Assembly (NCBI GenBank): GCA_002729765.1
Contig: PBYV01000013.1
Coordinates: forward strand, 1 to 49,983
Origin: Acidimicrobiaceae bacterium
GTDB taxonomy: Bacteria > Actinomycetota > Acidimicrobiia > Acidimicrobiales > MedAcidi-G1
Direction: 5' to 3'
DNA: 49,983 nt
The notes under the pieces were generated by a model that worked only from the letters and a program-made list of their open reading frames with translations, was not told where the DNA came from and ran no database searches. Below are positions 36,002 to 45,422 of the stretch, in pieces. Position 1 is the first letter of the stretch; each line of letters starts with the position of its first letter. Position numbers and translations under genes: made by a program.

Positions 36002-36176
36002 CTTCTCTCACTCTTCCGCTTAAAGGGTTTTACCACTAAAATTACGTTTTTTCTTATTCTGATCGTATCGTCAGGGAACTTTTCTGGCAGTTCTATTTGT
36101 CTTATGATTACATCTAATAGAAAATTACCCAAAACTGCGATACTGTCGAAGTTGGTTCTACGAAACAGGAGCTTAG

Positions 36177-37388
36177 GTGACAAAAATCCCTCGAATAATT
36201 TCAGTTGATGATCATGTGGTTGAACCACCAGATCTTTGGACTAGTCGCTTACCTTCAAAATATGCAGATAGGTGCCCACGTGTTGAACGTGACTCTGCAG
36301 TTTTTAACTTTGAAGGCGGTGTTTTTTCTTACGAAAAAGGAGTAGAAAATGGCTCTGCATGCGACTGGTGGTTATATGACGATTTGATATATCCATTTCC
36401 TAAACTCTCTGCTGCGGCAGGTTTCGAAAATCTTGATATTGAACCGGTTACTTTTGACGAAATTTTGCCAGGGAGCTGGAAGCAAGCCGACAGACTCGCT
36501 GCTATGGACGCAAATCACGTTGACGTTTCAATATGTTTTCCTAATGTTCTTCCGAGATTTTGTGGTCAAACTTTTCTTGAACGAGAAGATAAAGACCTAG
36601 CTTTACTTTGCGTAAAGGCATACAACGACTGGATGATAGATGAGTGGTGCGAAGGTGAAGGGAAAGGTCGTCTCATACCGCTAACCCTTATACCACTCTG
36701 GGATCCAATCGCAGCCGCTGAAGAAGTCCACAGATGCGCAAACAAGGGATCTTTTGCTGTTACATTTTCAGAAAATCCTTACCATTTAGGCTTACCATCT
36801 GTGCATGACAAGGATCATTTTTGGGATCCCTTCTTCACTGCGTGTCAAGAAACTGAGACTGTAATTTGCATGCATATAGGATCTTCATCAAAAATGCCGT
36901 CAACTTCTCCGGATGCTCCTTTTTCTATTTCTTCGACCATTACTTTTGCAAATGCAATGGGATCTATGTGCGACTACATACTTTCAGGAATTTTTGTTCG
37001 ATTCCCTAAACTCCGGGTTGCCTATGCAGAAGGACAAGTTGGATGGATGCCCTATGTAGTTGAGAGAATGGACAAAATTTGGGAAGAAAGAGGAGATGCT
37101 AGTTTTGGAATAGATCTTCCAAATCCACCTAGTTCTTACATACCTAACCATATTTGGGGTTGTATTTTTGACGACGAGATTGGTTTAAAAAATCGAGACA
37201 TAATTGGCATGAACCAGATCTGTTTTGAAGTTGATTTCCCTCATGCAGATACAACTTTCCCAAACACGTTAAAAGTAGCAACAAAGATTTGTAATGAAGC
37301 TGGGCTCTCCGAAGATGAGATATATCTGCTTATGAGAGGTAACGCTATTGAATGTTTTGGACTTGAGCGTTTCGGGATCACAAATTAA
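36177..37388 (+). CDS. amidohydrolase-family metalloenzyme (ACMSD-like)
   Basis: A 403-residue TIM-barrel amidohydrolase. SVDDHVVEPPDLW (9-21) is a variant metal-binding start, CMHIGSSS supplies another ligand and EVDFPHADTTFPNT the late Asp. This group includes 2-amino-3-carboxymuconate semialdehyde decarboxylase-like enzymes and many uncharacterised actinobacterial members. The GTG start has AGGAG five bases before it. It is divergent from the acyl-CoA dehydrogenase and convergent with kynureninase, so an aromatic-degradation role is plausible but unproven. Confidence 0.85.
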   Translation: MTKIPRIISVDDHVVEPPDLWTSRLPSKYADRCPRVERDSAVFNFEGGVFSYEKGVENGSACDWWLYDDLIYPFPKLSAAAGFENLDIEPVTFDEILPGSWKQADRLAAMDANHVDVSICFPNVLPRFCGQTFLEREDKDLALLCVKAYNDWMIDEWCEGEGKGRLIPLTLIPLWDPIAAAEEVHRCANKGSFAVTFSENPYHLGLPSVHDKDHFWDPFFTACQETETVICMHIGSSSKMPSTSPDAPFSISSTITFANAMGSMCDYILSGIFVRFPKLRVAYAEGQVGWMPYVVERMDKIWEERGDASFGIDLPNPPSSYIPNHIWGCIFDDEIGLKNRDIIGMNQICFEVDFPHADTTFPNTLKVATKICNEAGLSEDEIYLLMRGNAIECFGLERFGITN

Positions 37389-37402
37389 ATTGGACTATCA
37401 GG

Positions 37403-38689
37403 TCATGGAACAACTGGCATTGCATCCTTCCAACGACTGATCCCGCCTCCGGAAATAACTTCCTTTACTCTGTCTATACTTTCCTCAATTTCTCCAAAAG
37501 TCGTATATAAGGGTGCAAAACCAAATCTGACTAAATCTGGTGGACGAACATCTGGGATTGTTGCCTGTTCGTTAATTAATGCCTGTCCTATTGCCATAGC
37601 TGAATCATGAGAAAAAGATAGATGAGAGCCACGTTTCTTGTGCTCTACAGGTGATGCGACAGAAAATCCTAAAGGTAAAAGTTCTTTTTCAGCTTTGAAT
37701 AAAAATCTTTCAGAAAGAGCAACTGACTTTGAACGTATGTTATTAACTCCCGCTTCAATCACCAGATCAACACCTGGCTCTATAAGTAAAGTCGAAACTA
37801 GGGGTGGGGTGCCAGTTAAGAATCTACGATTGTCATTTTGCGGTTGAGAATCAGGATCAAATCCAAATGGGTCTCTACTTCCATACCAACCAGCTATGGG
37901 ATTAATCAAATCATGACAATTTTCTGAGATATAAATAAAAGCAGGCGCCCCTGGTCCACCATTTAGATACTTATATGTGCAGCCGATTGCTAAATCAATT
38001 TCATCTTTTCTTAAATCTATTGGAACCACTCCTACTGAATGTGAAAGATCCCAAAGAACTTTGGCTCCTACTTGATGAGCCTTTTGAGTAATTGTTGATA
38101 AATCCCAACAACACCCTGAGCGGTAGGAGACCTGGCTTAGTGAAACCAGAGCTACAGTTTCATCAATTGCACCTAGAAGTGCTTCAACTGGGGCTTCTAA
38201 ACCATTGCTTTCTATCACCACAACCTTATGATCTCTGCTGACAGTAGATGCTGCTGCTTTCAAAGCTTGGATATCAGAAGGAAAATTTTGATCATCTGTC
38301 AATATGACGGAACGTGTTGGCTTTGAAAGAAGCGCTGAAACTGCAGCTTTGAATAAACAGACAGTAGTTGAGTCAGCTAAAACAACTTCTCCTGGTTTTG
38401 CTCCGACCACTACTCCGACTTTGTCTCCGATTCGAACTGTGTCTTCTAACCACCTTTCATTCCATGACCGTATTAGACGGCTACCCCACTGTTCAGAGAC
38501 AATTTCTTGAGCAAGTTCTTTTGTTTTTTCTGGAAGTCGACCCAAAGAATTACCATCTAAATAGATTAAGTCTGGGTCTTCGATGACAAACTGTGAGCGG
38601 AAGCTAGCCAGTTCATCGGCGGCGTCTAGTTCTTCGAAAGTTATTTGATCTGTTTTTATTTTCTTAAAAAGATCATCAGAGTTAATCAC
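37403..38689 (-). CDS. kynU: kynureninase
   Basis: A 428-residue PLP enzyme splitting kynurenine to anthranilate and alanine. LDGNSLGRLP (44-53), WDLSHSVG (213-220) with PLP-contacting Asp214 and His217, and TYKYLNGGPG with the PLP Lys240 are conserved; the length is typical. It overlaps the upstream AhpD-like gene by 8 nt and ends a five-gene leftward run. Tryptophan dioxygenase and kynurenine formamidase are not in the window, unless the amidohydrolase or another neighbour fills a role. Confidence 0.93.
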   Translation of the reverse strand: MINSDDLFKKIKTDQITFEELDAADELASFRSQFVIEDPDLIYLDGNSLGRLPEKTKELAQEIVSEQWGSRLIRSWNERWLEDTVRIGDKVGVVVGAKPGEVVLADSTTVCLFKAAVSALLSKPTRSVILTDDQNFPSDIQALKAAASTVSRDHKVVVIESNGLEAPVEALLGAIDETVALVSLSQVSYRSGCCWDLSTITQKAHQVGAKVLWDLSHSVGVVPIDLRKDEIDLAIGCTYKYLNGGPGAPAFIYISENCHDLINPIAGWYGSRDPFGFDPDSQPQNDNRRFLTGTPPLVSTLLIEPGVDLVIEAGVNNIRSKSVALSERFLFKAEKELLPLGFSVASPVEHKKRGSHLSFSHDSAMAIGQALINEQATIPDVRPPDLVRFGFAPLYTTFGEIEESIDRVKEVISGGGISRWKDAMPVVP

Positions 38690-39350
38690 CAGATTTTTCC
38701 TTATTAACTATCTCTTCCATTCGTTTTTCAGTATGTTCTTGACTCAAACTTTGATGGTCACCCTCTACCTCTTCTAGAGGCTGGTTTTCATCAGCATCAA
38801 ATTCAAGGCGTAGTGCTCTAGAAATAATCCCATGCATTCCATATGTGGCAACAATGTATGTAAGTTCAAGAATTTCCTCGTCTGATAAATGCTTTGTGAG
38901 TGTCTGAAAAATTTCATCAGTTACCAGACCATTATTAAGCGCCAGACAGTCCGTATATGCAAGAACTGCTCTTTCAATTTCATTGAAAACCTCAGATTCC
39001 TCCCAGTTAGGAATAGATTTAATTTTTTCTTCGCTTATCCCAACAGTTCGGCATGATTTACAGTGCTGAGAAAAAACGAAACGGCTCCCGACATCCCACC
39101 CCACTCGAGTTTGTCCGAGTTCCCGTAGTTGTGGATCCAATTTTCGCTCCGACGATCTATACAAAGCCAAACCTGCAACTGCATGGTCAAAAACTTCGGG
39201 TACTAAAGCGAAAGTGGGCCACCAATCTCCTGGGCTTCCGGTGTCAGTACCAGGGTCGACTGTTGGATCTCTGTCCCCGAATATAAGTTGAAAAATGGTT
39301 TCAGCTGCGGGGTGTAAATCTGGACGACTTACCTGTCGAATTCGAGTCAT
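38682..39350 (-). CDS. carboxymuconolactone decarboxylase/AhpD-like protein
   Basis: A 222-residue all-helical protein of the CMD/AhpD family. FVFSQHCKSCRTVG holds the redox CxxC pair (Cys97, Cys100) with the nearby His96, typical of peroxidase-like AhpD members rather than true lactone decarboxylases. RAVLAYTDCLALNNG-type helix and DEEILELTYIVATYG support the fold. It overlaps kynU by 8 nt and follows a VOC protein by 7 bp. Role unclear: peroxide defence or a ring-product decarboxylase. Confidence 0.85.
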   Translation of the reverse strand: MTRIRQVSRPDLHPAAETIFQLIFGDRDPTVDPGTDTGSPGDWWPTFALVPEVFDHAVAGLALYRSSERKLDPQLRELGQTRVGWDVGSRFVFSQHCKSCRTVGISEEKIKSIPNWEESEVFNEIERAVLAYTDCLALNNGLVTDEIFQTLTKHLSDEEILELTYIVATYGMHGIISRALRLEFDADENQPLEEVEGDHQSLSQEHTEKRMEEIVNKEKSGD

Positions 39351-39357
39351 CCTACCC

Positions 39358-39927
39358 CTATGCGTCTTTAGGGGTAGGAAAGAGGCTGAACCCTCTCAAC
39401 CCTTCTACATCTAAGGGCTGTATAAAAGTTGAGTAATCAGTGTCTTCTGTAGAGCTAAGGCGCTCTACTGCTATTTCAGGGTCAACTCCGAATTCACCTG
39501 TATCTCTGCAAAACTCAACCATTATTCCATTTGGGTCTATGTAATAAAGCGAGTGGCACCATCCGTGATCCACTTCCATCAAGGGAACAATTCCTTCTTC
39601 AGTTAACCGTTCTCTTACTATTTCAGTTCTTTCTTCGTCAGAAGCGAAAGCTAGATGGTTAACCCAAATGGGAAGACCATTGCCAATGGATACTTCAGAA
39701 CTCCAATCTGGATTTTCACCTACTCCTGAAACCTCAAAAAAAGCTATGCATGAACCATCACCAGTGTCAAAAAACAAATGGCGGAAGAATCCGTCTGGAG
39801 CATTTTTTACCTCAGTGTGAACCAAAGGCATTCCTAATAAATCTTCATAAAAATGTCTGGTTTCTTCGCCGTTTTTACATGCATACACAACATGGTGAAA
39901 TCCTCTATTTCTGATTTCTTTGGTCAT
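39358..39927 (-). CDS. VOC-family (glyoxalase/dioxygenase-type) protein
   Basis: A 189-residue protein with the paired beta-alpha-beta units of the vicinal-oxygen-chelate fold. FHHVVYACKN (11-20) and the later HLAFASDEE and MVEFCRDTGE supply His and Glu metal ligands. Single-domain proteins like this may be extradiol dioxygenases or isomerases. Its place in a cluster with kynureninase, SDR and acyl-CoA dehydrogenase favours a catabolic step, but no reaction can be assigned. Confidence 0.82.
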   Translation of the reverse strand: MTKEIRNRGFHHVVYACKNGEETRHFYEDLLGMPLVHTEVKNAPDGFFRHLFFDTGDGSCIAFFEVSGVGENPDWSSEVSIGNGLPIWVNHLAFASDEERTEIVRERLTEEGIVPLMEVDHGWCHSLYYIDPNGIMVEFCRDTGEFGVDPEIAVERLSSTEDTDYSTFIQPLDVEGLRGFSLFPTPKDA

Positions 39928-39932
39928 CTATA

Positions 39933-40676
39933 TCACTGCAATCCTTTTGCAGCTCCGCCGTCAACTGGGATTGCTGCACCTGTAATGAATTTGGCTTGTT
40001 CTGAACACAAAAAAGCTACTACTTGACCAAAATCATCAGGGTTGCCTAGTTTTCCTGTTGGAACATTTGCTGCTACACCTTGTAAATCTTCGTAGAGTTC
40101 AGTAAGTCTTTCAGTGCCGTGAAGTCCTGGTTGAATTGAATTTACTGTCACACCGGCTCCCGCCACTTCGGTTGCTGTTGTCTTCAAAAAACTAGTTAAT
40201 CCAGACCTAGCTGTGTTAGACAGAATCAACTGAGCCATCGGTTCCCTTACTGCGATCGAAGTAATAGCTACGACTCGACCCCAGCCCCGATCAATCATTT
40301 CTGGTATAAGACCTTTACACATTTCGATGGTCGACAAAAGGTTCAACTGAAGGGCTTCTGAAAAGTCTTCTATTGCGGTAGTTTCAAAATTTCCTGGTGG
40401 TGGACCACCAGCGTTAGCTACAAGAATATCTATTGCACCAAATGTTTCTTTCACTTCTTCCAACATGCTTTGGATTGAAGAGGGGTCTGATAAATCAGCA
40501 GCAATAGTATGGCAGCCATCTGACAGTTCTTGAACTGCCGTTGATAACCGATCAGTTGAACGTGATACCAAACAGACTTTTACCCCTGCGTTAGATAGGG
40601 CTCTAGCGCTAGAAAAGCCTAGGCCTCTTGAAGCACCAGTGACCAAAGCCGTCCGACCTGAAATACCTAAATCCAT
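39933..40676 (-). CDS. atypical SDR lacking the usual Tyr/Lys pair
   Basis: A 247-residue SDR with a normal cofactor loop TGASRGLGF (13-21), VANAGG and a C-terminal ITGAAIPVDGGA. The catalytic Ser140 is present in ITSIAV, but thirteen residues on, where Tyr is expected, the sequence reads LSNTARSG: Ser153 in place of Tyr and Arg157 in place of Lys. Similar replacements occur in a known divergent SDR subgroup. It may still reduce substrates in another way, or act as a non-catalytic partner. It lies between a VOC gene and an acyl-CoA dehydrogenase. Confidence 0.85.
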   Translation of the reverse strand: MDLGISGRTALVTGASRGLGFSSARALSNAGVKVCLVSRSTDRLSTAVQELSDGCHTIAADLSDPSSIQSMLEEVKETFGAIDILVANAGGPPPGNFETTAIEDFSEALQLNLLSTIEMCKGLIPEMIDRGWGRVVAITSIAVREPMAQLILSNTARSGLTSFLKTTATEVAGAGVTVNSIQPGLHGTERLTELYEDLQGVAANVPTGKLGNPDDFGQVVAFLCSEQAKFITGAAIPVDGGAAKGLQ

Positions 40677-40678
40677 TA

Positions 40679-41893
40679 TTATTCGATTCTCAAACCTGAT
40701 ATCGCTCTACTTATCACCAGTTGTTGAATCTGTTCTGTCCCTTCGAAAATATCGTGAATTTTTGCATCCCTGTGCCAGCGTTCAACTGGATATTCTCTTA
40801 CATATCCATATCCACCAAGAATTTGGATTGCCCTTTCAGTAACCCAAGTCGCTACTCTTCCGGCCTTCAACTTAGCCATTGAACCTTCAGCATTCTTAAA
40901 ACCTTGATGGGTTCCCAGCCATGCTGCTCGCCATGTAAGCCATCTGGCTGCATCGATCTCAACAGCCATATCTGCAAGCATGAAAGCAATACCTTGGTTC
41001 ATAATTATTGGCCTGCCAAATGCTTCTCTTTCTTTGGCATATTCGAGTGAATACTCATATGCAGCTCTAGCGACACCTATTGCCTGAGCTGCCACAGCAG
41101 GTCGAGTAGCTTCAAAAGTCTGCATTGCTGCTTGAGCATTTCCAGATTTACCTTCTTTTACTCGTGCAATCCTCTCATCGAGTTTCTCTTTAGTACCTAG
41201 AAGACAAGAGCCTGGTATCCGAACATCTTCTAATACAACCTCTGCTGTATGACTTGCTTTGATTCCATGTTTTTTGTACTTCTGTCCCTGACTCAATCCA
41301 GGTGTGTTTGGAGGCACTATGAAAGATGCATGACCTCTGGATTTAAGTTCAGGTTCGACTACCGCAACCACTACATGAATATCAGCCAAGCCTCCATTAG
41401 TAATCCAAGCTTTCGTTCCATTTAGAACCCATTCGTCTGTGGCTTCGTCATAAACAGCTTTAGTCCGGTAACCGCCTACGTCAGATCCAGCATCAGGTTC
41501 ACTGGCGCAAAAGGCTCCAATTTTCAGATCTCCTGCTTCGCCGTAACACTGTGGCACCCATTCCAAAACTTGTTCCTGTGTCCCAGATGCCAAAATTCCA
41601 GCAGCTGCTAGTCCAGAACCCATTATCGCCATTCCAATGCCTGCATCTCCCCAAAATAATTCTTCAATAGCTACAGGAAGCGTGAGACCTGTCTTATCTC
41701 CCATCATCCCATTTGCTAGGAATTCCCAAGAGTAGAGACCCACCTCTGCTGCTTGCTCGACTACAGGGAATGGAAACTCTTCTCGCTCATCCCATTCTTC
41801 AGCAGCGGGTCTAATCACATCTTCAGAAAACTGATGGACCCATTCTTGTAGTTGTAACTGATCTTCGTTCAACTCCATCGAGAAGTCGTCCAT
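40679..41893 (-). CDS. acyl-CoA dehydrogenase
   Basis: A 404-residue flavoenzyme with CASEPDAGSDVGG (FAD loop, near residue 130), WVLNGTKAWITNGG and the C-terminal IFEGTEQIQ that supplies the catalytic Glu. A clear GGAGGT precedes the ATG. It heads the leftward run acyl-CoA dehydrogenase, SDR, VOC, AhpD-like, kynureninase, with gaps of 2-7 bp or overlaps, so a single transcript is likely. It is only distantly similar to the dehydrogenase at 34844. Confidence 0.93.
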   Translation of the reverse strand: MDDFSMELNEDQLQLQEWVHQFSEDVIRPAAEEWDEREEFPFPVVEQAAEVGLYSWEFLANGMMGDKTGLTLPVAIEELFWGDAGIGMAIMGSGLAAAGILASGTQEQVLEWVPQCYGEAGDLKIGAFCASEPDAGSDVGGYRTKAVYDEATDEWVLNGTKAWITNGGLADIHVVVAVVEPELKSRGHASFIVPPNTPGLSQGQKYKKHGIKASHTAEVVLEDVRIPGSCLLGTKEKLDERIARVKEGKSGNAQAAMQTFEATRPAVAAQAIGVARAAYEYSLEYAKEREAFGRPIIMNQGIAFMLADMAVEIDAARWLTWRAAWLGTHQGFKNAEGSMAKLKAGRVATWVTERAIQILGGYGYVREYPVERWHRDAKIHDIFEGTEQIQQLVISRAISGLRIE

Positions 41894-42001
41894 TAATTAC
41901 CTCCAAATTAACTTTCTTCAGTTTGACAATACCCTCACAAGCCAGAGAGCAAACAATTCCGCTCGGTTAATCAATAAGCGCAGATAGTCTCAAATTGATA
42001 T

Positions 42002-44608
42002 ATGACAAGTAAAAAGAATGCTTCAAAAATTCCGAATAAGCCATCTTTAGATGGAATTGAAGAACTCTGGTGCAATCAGTGGGAAGAAAACGGAACCTAT
42101 AGTTTTAATCGCAGTAAAACTAGAGAAGAAATTTTTTCTATAGACACTCCTCCTCCCACAGTTTCAGGTTCTTTACATGTCGGACACGTTTTTTCTTATA
42201 CACACACTGATGTAATAGCGCGTTATCAACGCATGGTAGGGAAGGAAGTCTTCTACCCCATGGGGTGGGATGACAATGGGCTTCCAACCGAGAGAAGGGT
42301 TCAAAATTTTTTTGGTGTCAGATGTGACCCTTCGCTTCCTTATGATCCAGATTTTGAAACACCAGATGATGCTGGCAACCCAAAAGCAATTAAAGAACGT
42401 GGTGAGTTTGATATAAGTAGGCGCAATTTTATTGAGCTGTGTCATATTCTCACGGCTGAAGATGAAAAGGCTTTTGAAGCTCTATGGAGGCGGCTCGGAT
42501 TGTCAGTTGATTGGAGTCTTACCTACGCAACTATCGATGAAAAATGCCAACGTGTAGCTCAGCGTGCTTTCCTTCGAAATCTAAATAGAGGCGAGGCATA
42601 TCAGACTGAAGCGCCGTCACTGTGGGACGTAACTTTCCGCACTGCTGTAGCTCAAGCCGAGCTTGAAGATAGGGAAAGACCAGGCGCTTACCATACGCTT
42701 ACCTTCCATACGAATAGTGGTGACGACTTACAAATTGCAACCACTAGACCAGAACTATTACCAGCCTGTGTAGCTTTGGTGGCTCATCCAGAAGATTCAA
42801 GATATAAAAAACTTTTTGGGACAACCGTGACCACTCCTGTTTTTGGAGTAGAAGTCCCTGTTTGTGAACATCAACTTGCAGATCCTGAAAAAGGTACTGG
42901 AATCGCGATGATCTGCACTTTCGGTGATACTACTGATGTGACTTGGTGGCGAGAATTGAACCTACCTGTTCAAGCAATTATCAACCGGGAAGGAAGGATT
43001 TTAAAAGAGCCTCCTTCGGGTATTTCTAGTGAAACCGGTGTTAATGCGTTCAAACGTCTATCTGGGAAAACAATTTTCTCTGCACAAGAAGAAATGGTAA
43101 TGATGCTTCGAGAGACAGGTGAATTGGTTGGAGAACCTGAACCTATTACTCATCCAGTGAAATTTTTCGAAAAAGGTGACAGACCTCTCGAAATCGTCAC
43201 TTCTCGTCAGTGGTATATAAGAAATGGAGGCCGTGATCAAAATTTAGCCAATGCACTTGTTGATCGAGGCGATGAAATGAACTGGTATCCAAGTTATATG
43301 CAAGCTAGGTATAGCAACTGGATTGAAGGACTTAATGGTGACTGGCTAATAAGCAGGCAGCGTTTTTTTGGAGTGTCTATACCACTTTGGTATCCGATAG
43401 ACGAAAATGGTGAAACTGTGTGGGATCAACCTATTGTCCCTCAAGAAGATTCACTTCCTGTAGATCCAACTTCAGAGGTACCAATTGGATTCTCAGAAGA
43501 TCAGCGAGGGAAGCCTAATGGTTTCATGGGAGATCCTGATGTTATGGATACTTGGGCAACCTCATCCCTTACTCCGCAAATTGCTTGTGGGTGGGAAGAA
43601 GACCAAGATCTATTTAAACGCACTTATCCAATGGACATGCGTCCTCAAGCACACGACATAATACGAACTTGGCTTTTTTCAACTGTTGTGAGATCACATT
43701 TTGAATCTAATTCTTCTCCTTGGTTAAATTGTGCTCTTAGTGGTTGGGTGCTCGATCCTGATCGAAAAAAAATGTCGAAGTCTAAGGGTAATGTAGTTAC
43801 TCCAATAGATTTATTAGAGGAATACGGATCAGACGCTATTCGTTACTGGGCGGCTAATGGAAGGCCTGGTACAGACACGACATTTGACGACGGTCAAATG
43901 AAAATTGGTAGAAAATTAGCTATAAAGATACTTAATGCAAGCCGATTTGTTTTAGGTTTCAGTGATTCAACAAGTGATTCACTTGAGATTGATAAGGATC
44001 TCATAACTAACCCTTTAGATCTTTCAATGCTTGCAGGTATGGCAGGATTAATAGATGAAACGACTGATGCTTTTAACAACTTCGATTATGCGAGAGCACT
44101 AGAGAAAACCGAATCTTGGTTTTGGGATTTTACGGATAACCATTTGGAACTTGTCAAAGTTCGCGCTTATGGCGAAGAAAATACGAATGCAACTTCAGCT
44201 CAACATGCATTACGTTTAGCACTGCAAACTCTGCTAAAACTTTTTGCACCTTTTCTTCCATTTGTTACCGAGGAAGTCTGGTCATGGTGGAGAGAAGGTT
44301 CAATTCATCAGCAAGATTGGCCTTCAAATGAAAATTTACTTGCAACTTCAGGCTCTTTTGGAGATCAAGAAATCGCTGTTGTAGCTGCACAGGTAATAGC
44401 TGAGATTCGTAAGAAAAAAACTGAAGCAAAATGTTCGCTGGCAACACCAGTCAAGAATTGCACGGTTATTGACACTTCGGAGCGACTCGACCTTCTTCGT
44501 TTGGCTTTAGATGATGTTTCTGCTGCTGCAAAAGCCGAAAATGTAACCCTTGTCGCAGGAGAAAAATTTGAGGTTGAAGTTTTGCTTTCAGAAGTAGAAG
44601 GTAATTGA
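42002..44608 (+). CDS. valS: valine--tRNA ligase
   Basis: An 868-residue class I synthetase. HVGH (59-62) and KMSKS (590-594) are the ATP-binding signatures; TTRPELLPACVAL belongs to the editing domain. It charges tRNA-Val. The C-terminus ends soon after the anticodon-binding helices, with no obvious long coiled-coil arm as found in E. coli ValS (about 950 residues), so it is of the shorter type. A TAGTCT box lies 11 nt before the ATG and no ribosome site is visible. An enoyl-CoA hydratase gene follows after 1 bp. Confidence 0.96.
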   Translation: MTSKKNASKIPNKPSLDGIEELWCNQWEENGTYSFNRSKTREEIFSIDTPPPTVSGSLHVGHVFSYTHTDVIARYQRMVGKEVFYPMGWDDNGLPTERRVQNFFGVRCDPSLPYDPDFETPDDAGNPKAIKERGEFDISRRNFIELCHILTAEDEKAFEALWRRLGLSVDWSLTYATIDEKCQRVAQRAFLRNLNRGEAYQTEAPSLWDVTFRTAVAQAELEDRERPGAYHTLTFHTNSGDDLQIATTRPELLPACVALVAHPEDSRYKKLFGTTVTTPVFGVEVPVCEHQLADPEKGTGIAMICTFGDTTDVTWWRELNLPVQAIINREGRILKEPPSGISSETGVNAFKRLSGKTIFSAQEEMVMMLRETGELVGEPEPITHPVKFFEKGDRPLEIVTSRQWYIRNGGRDQNLANALVDRGDEMNWYPSYMQARYSNWIEGLNGDWLISRQRFFGVSIPLWYPIDENGETVWDQPIVPQEDSLPVDPTSEVPIGFSEDQRGKPNGFMGDPDVMDTWATSSLTPQIACGWEEDQDLFKRTYPMDMRPQAHDIIRTWLFSTVVRSHFESNSSPWLNCALSGWVLDPDRKKMSKSKGNVVTPIDLLEEYGSDAIRYWAANGRPGTDTTFDDGQMKIGRKLAIKILNASRFVLGFSDSTSDSLEIDKDLITNPLDLSMLAGMAGLIDETTDAFNNFDYARALEKTESWFWDFTDNHLELVKVRAYGEENTNATSAQHALRLALQTLLKLFAPFLPFVTEEVWSWWREGSIHQQDWPSNENLLATSGSFGDQEIAVVAAQVIAEIRKKKTEAKCSLATPVKNCTVIDTSERLDLLRLALDDVSAAAKAENVTLVAGEKFEVEVLLSEVEGN

Positions 44609-44609
44609 A

Positions 44610-45419
44610 ATGGGCAATGAGCCGAGTTTTGAACATTTAGTTGTTTCTTCTAATGGGCGAACAGCTCAGATGCAACTGGACAGACCTGAGCGTCTAAACG
44701 CCTTGTCGGTTGCTCTGATGAAAGAAATTACTGAAGCTGCGGATTGGTTTGACCAACAACCTGATTTGCGTGTTGTTGTTGTTAGTGGGGCAGGTAGGTC
44801 ATTCTGCGCTGGCTTTGATATTGATGCTTTCGGAGGCAACAACCAAAACGCTTCCGGAGAGACAGGCGGTAAAAAACCTGCTGACTTGGGTCGAGTTATG
44901 GCTGATGCAATCGAAGGGATGGCTCCAATAGCTATAGCACGTCTTCATGGTCATGTTGTCGGTGGCGGTCTCGTATTGGCAGCTGCATGTGATTTAAGGG
45001 TTGCTTCCATTGAAACAAGTTTTTCTATTCCAGAAGTCGATCTGGGAATTCCTTTAGCTTGGGGAGGAATCCCGAGACTTGTAAGAGAAATAGGACCTGC
45101 TTTGACAAAAGAATTGGTCATGACTTGTAGACCGTTTGATGCTGAAGAGGCGTCCAAAATAGGTTTTGTAAATAAAGTCACAACTATTGATGAAATCGAC
45201 TCTGTTGTAAACGATTTAGTTTCAATCATTGAAGCAAAATCTAGGATCGCTACTCTTTCGACAAAAGCGCATGTAAATGCGGTTACTTCTCAGATGGTCG
45301 GAACTGTTAGGTCATGGGCTGATGCGGATGGTTTGGAAGTTGCGATGGCTGATCCGGAATCGCAAGAAGCACAGGCAGAATATTTAGCTCAAATTAAGAA
45401 GAAAAAATCTGATTCTTAA
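44610..45419 (+). CDS. enoyl-CoA hydratase/isomerase family protein
   Basis: A 269-residue crotonase-fold enzyme. AGRSFCAGFDIDAF (61-74) and VGGGLVLAAACD (117-128) form the oxyanion hole. Of the two glutamates of classical hydratases, the second is kept (Glu142 in IPEVDLG) but the first is replaced by Val122, so isomerase, hydrolase or other crotonase chemistry is possible. It begins one base after valS, so the two share a transcript even though they have no evident common function. Confidence 0.9.
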   Translation: MGNEPSFEHLVVSSNGRTAQMQLDRPERLNALSVALMKEITEAADWFDQQPDLRVVVVSGAGRSFCAGFDIDAFGGNNQNASGETGGKKPADLGRVMADAIEGMAPIAIARLHGHVVGGGLVLAAACDLRVASIETSFSIPEVDLGIPLAWGGIPRLVREIGPALTKELVMTCRPFDAEEASKIGFVNKVTTIDEIDSVVNDLVSIIEAKSRIATLSTKAHVNAVTSQMVGTVRSWADADGLEVAMADPESQEAQAEYLAQIKKKKSDS

Positions 45420-45422
45420 TTT

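Noticed and set aside
35980-36228. Open frames on both strands in the gap before the amidohydrolase
   Set aside because: They overlap the starts of two well-supported divergent genes and show no family features. The gap more likely holds the two promoters.
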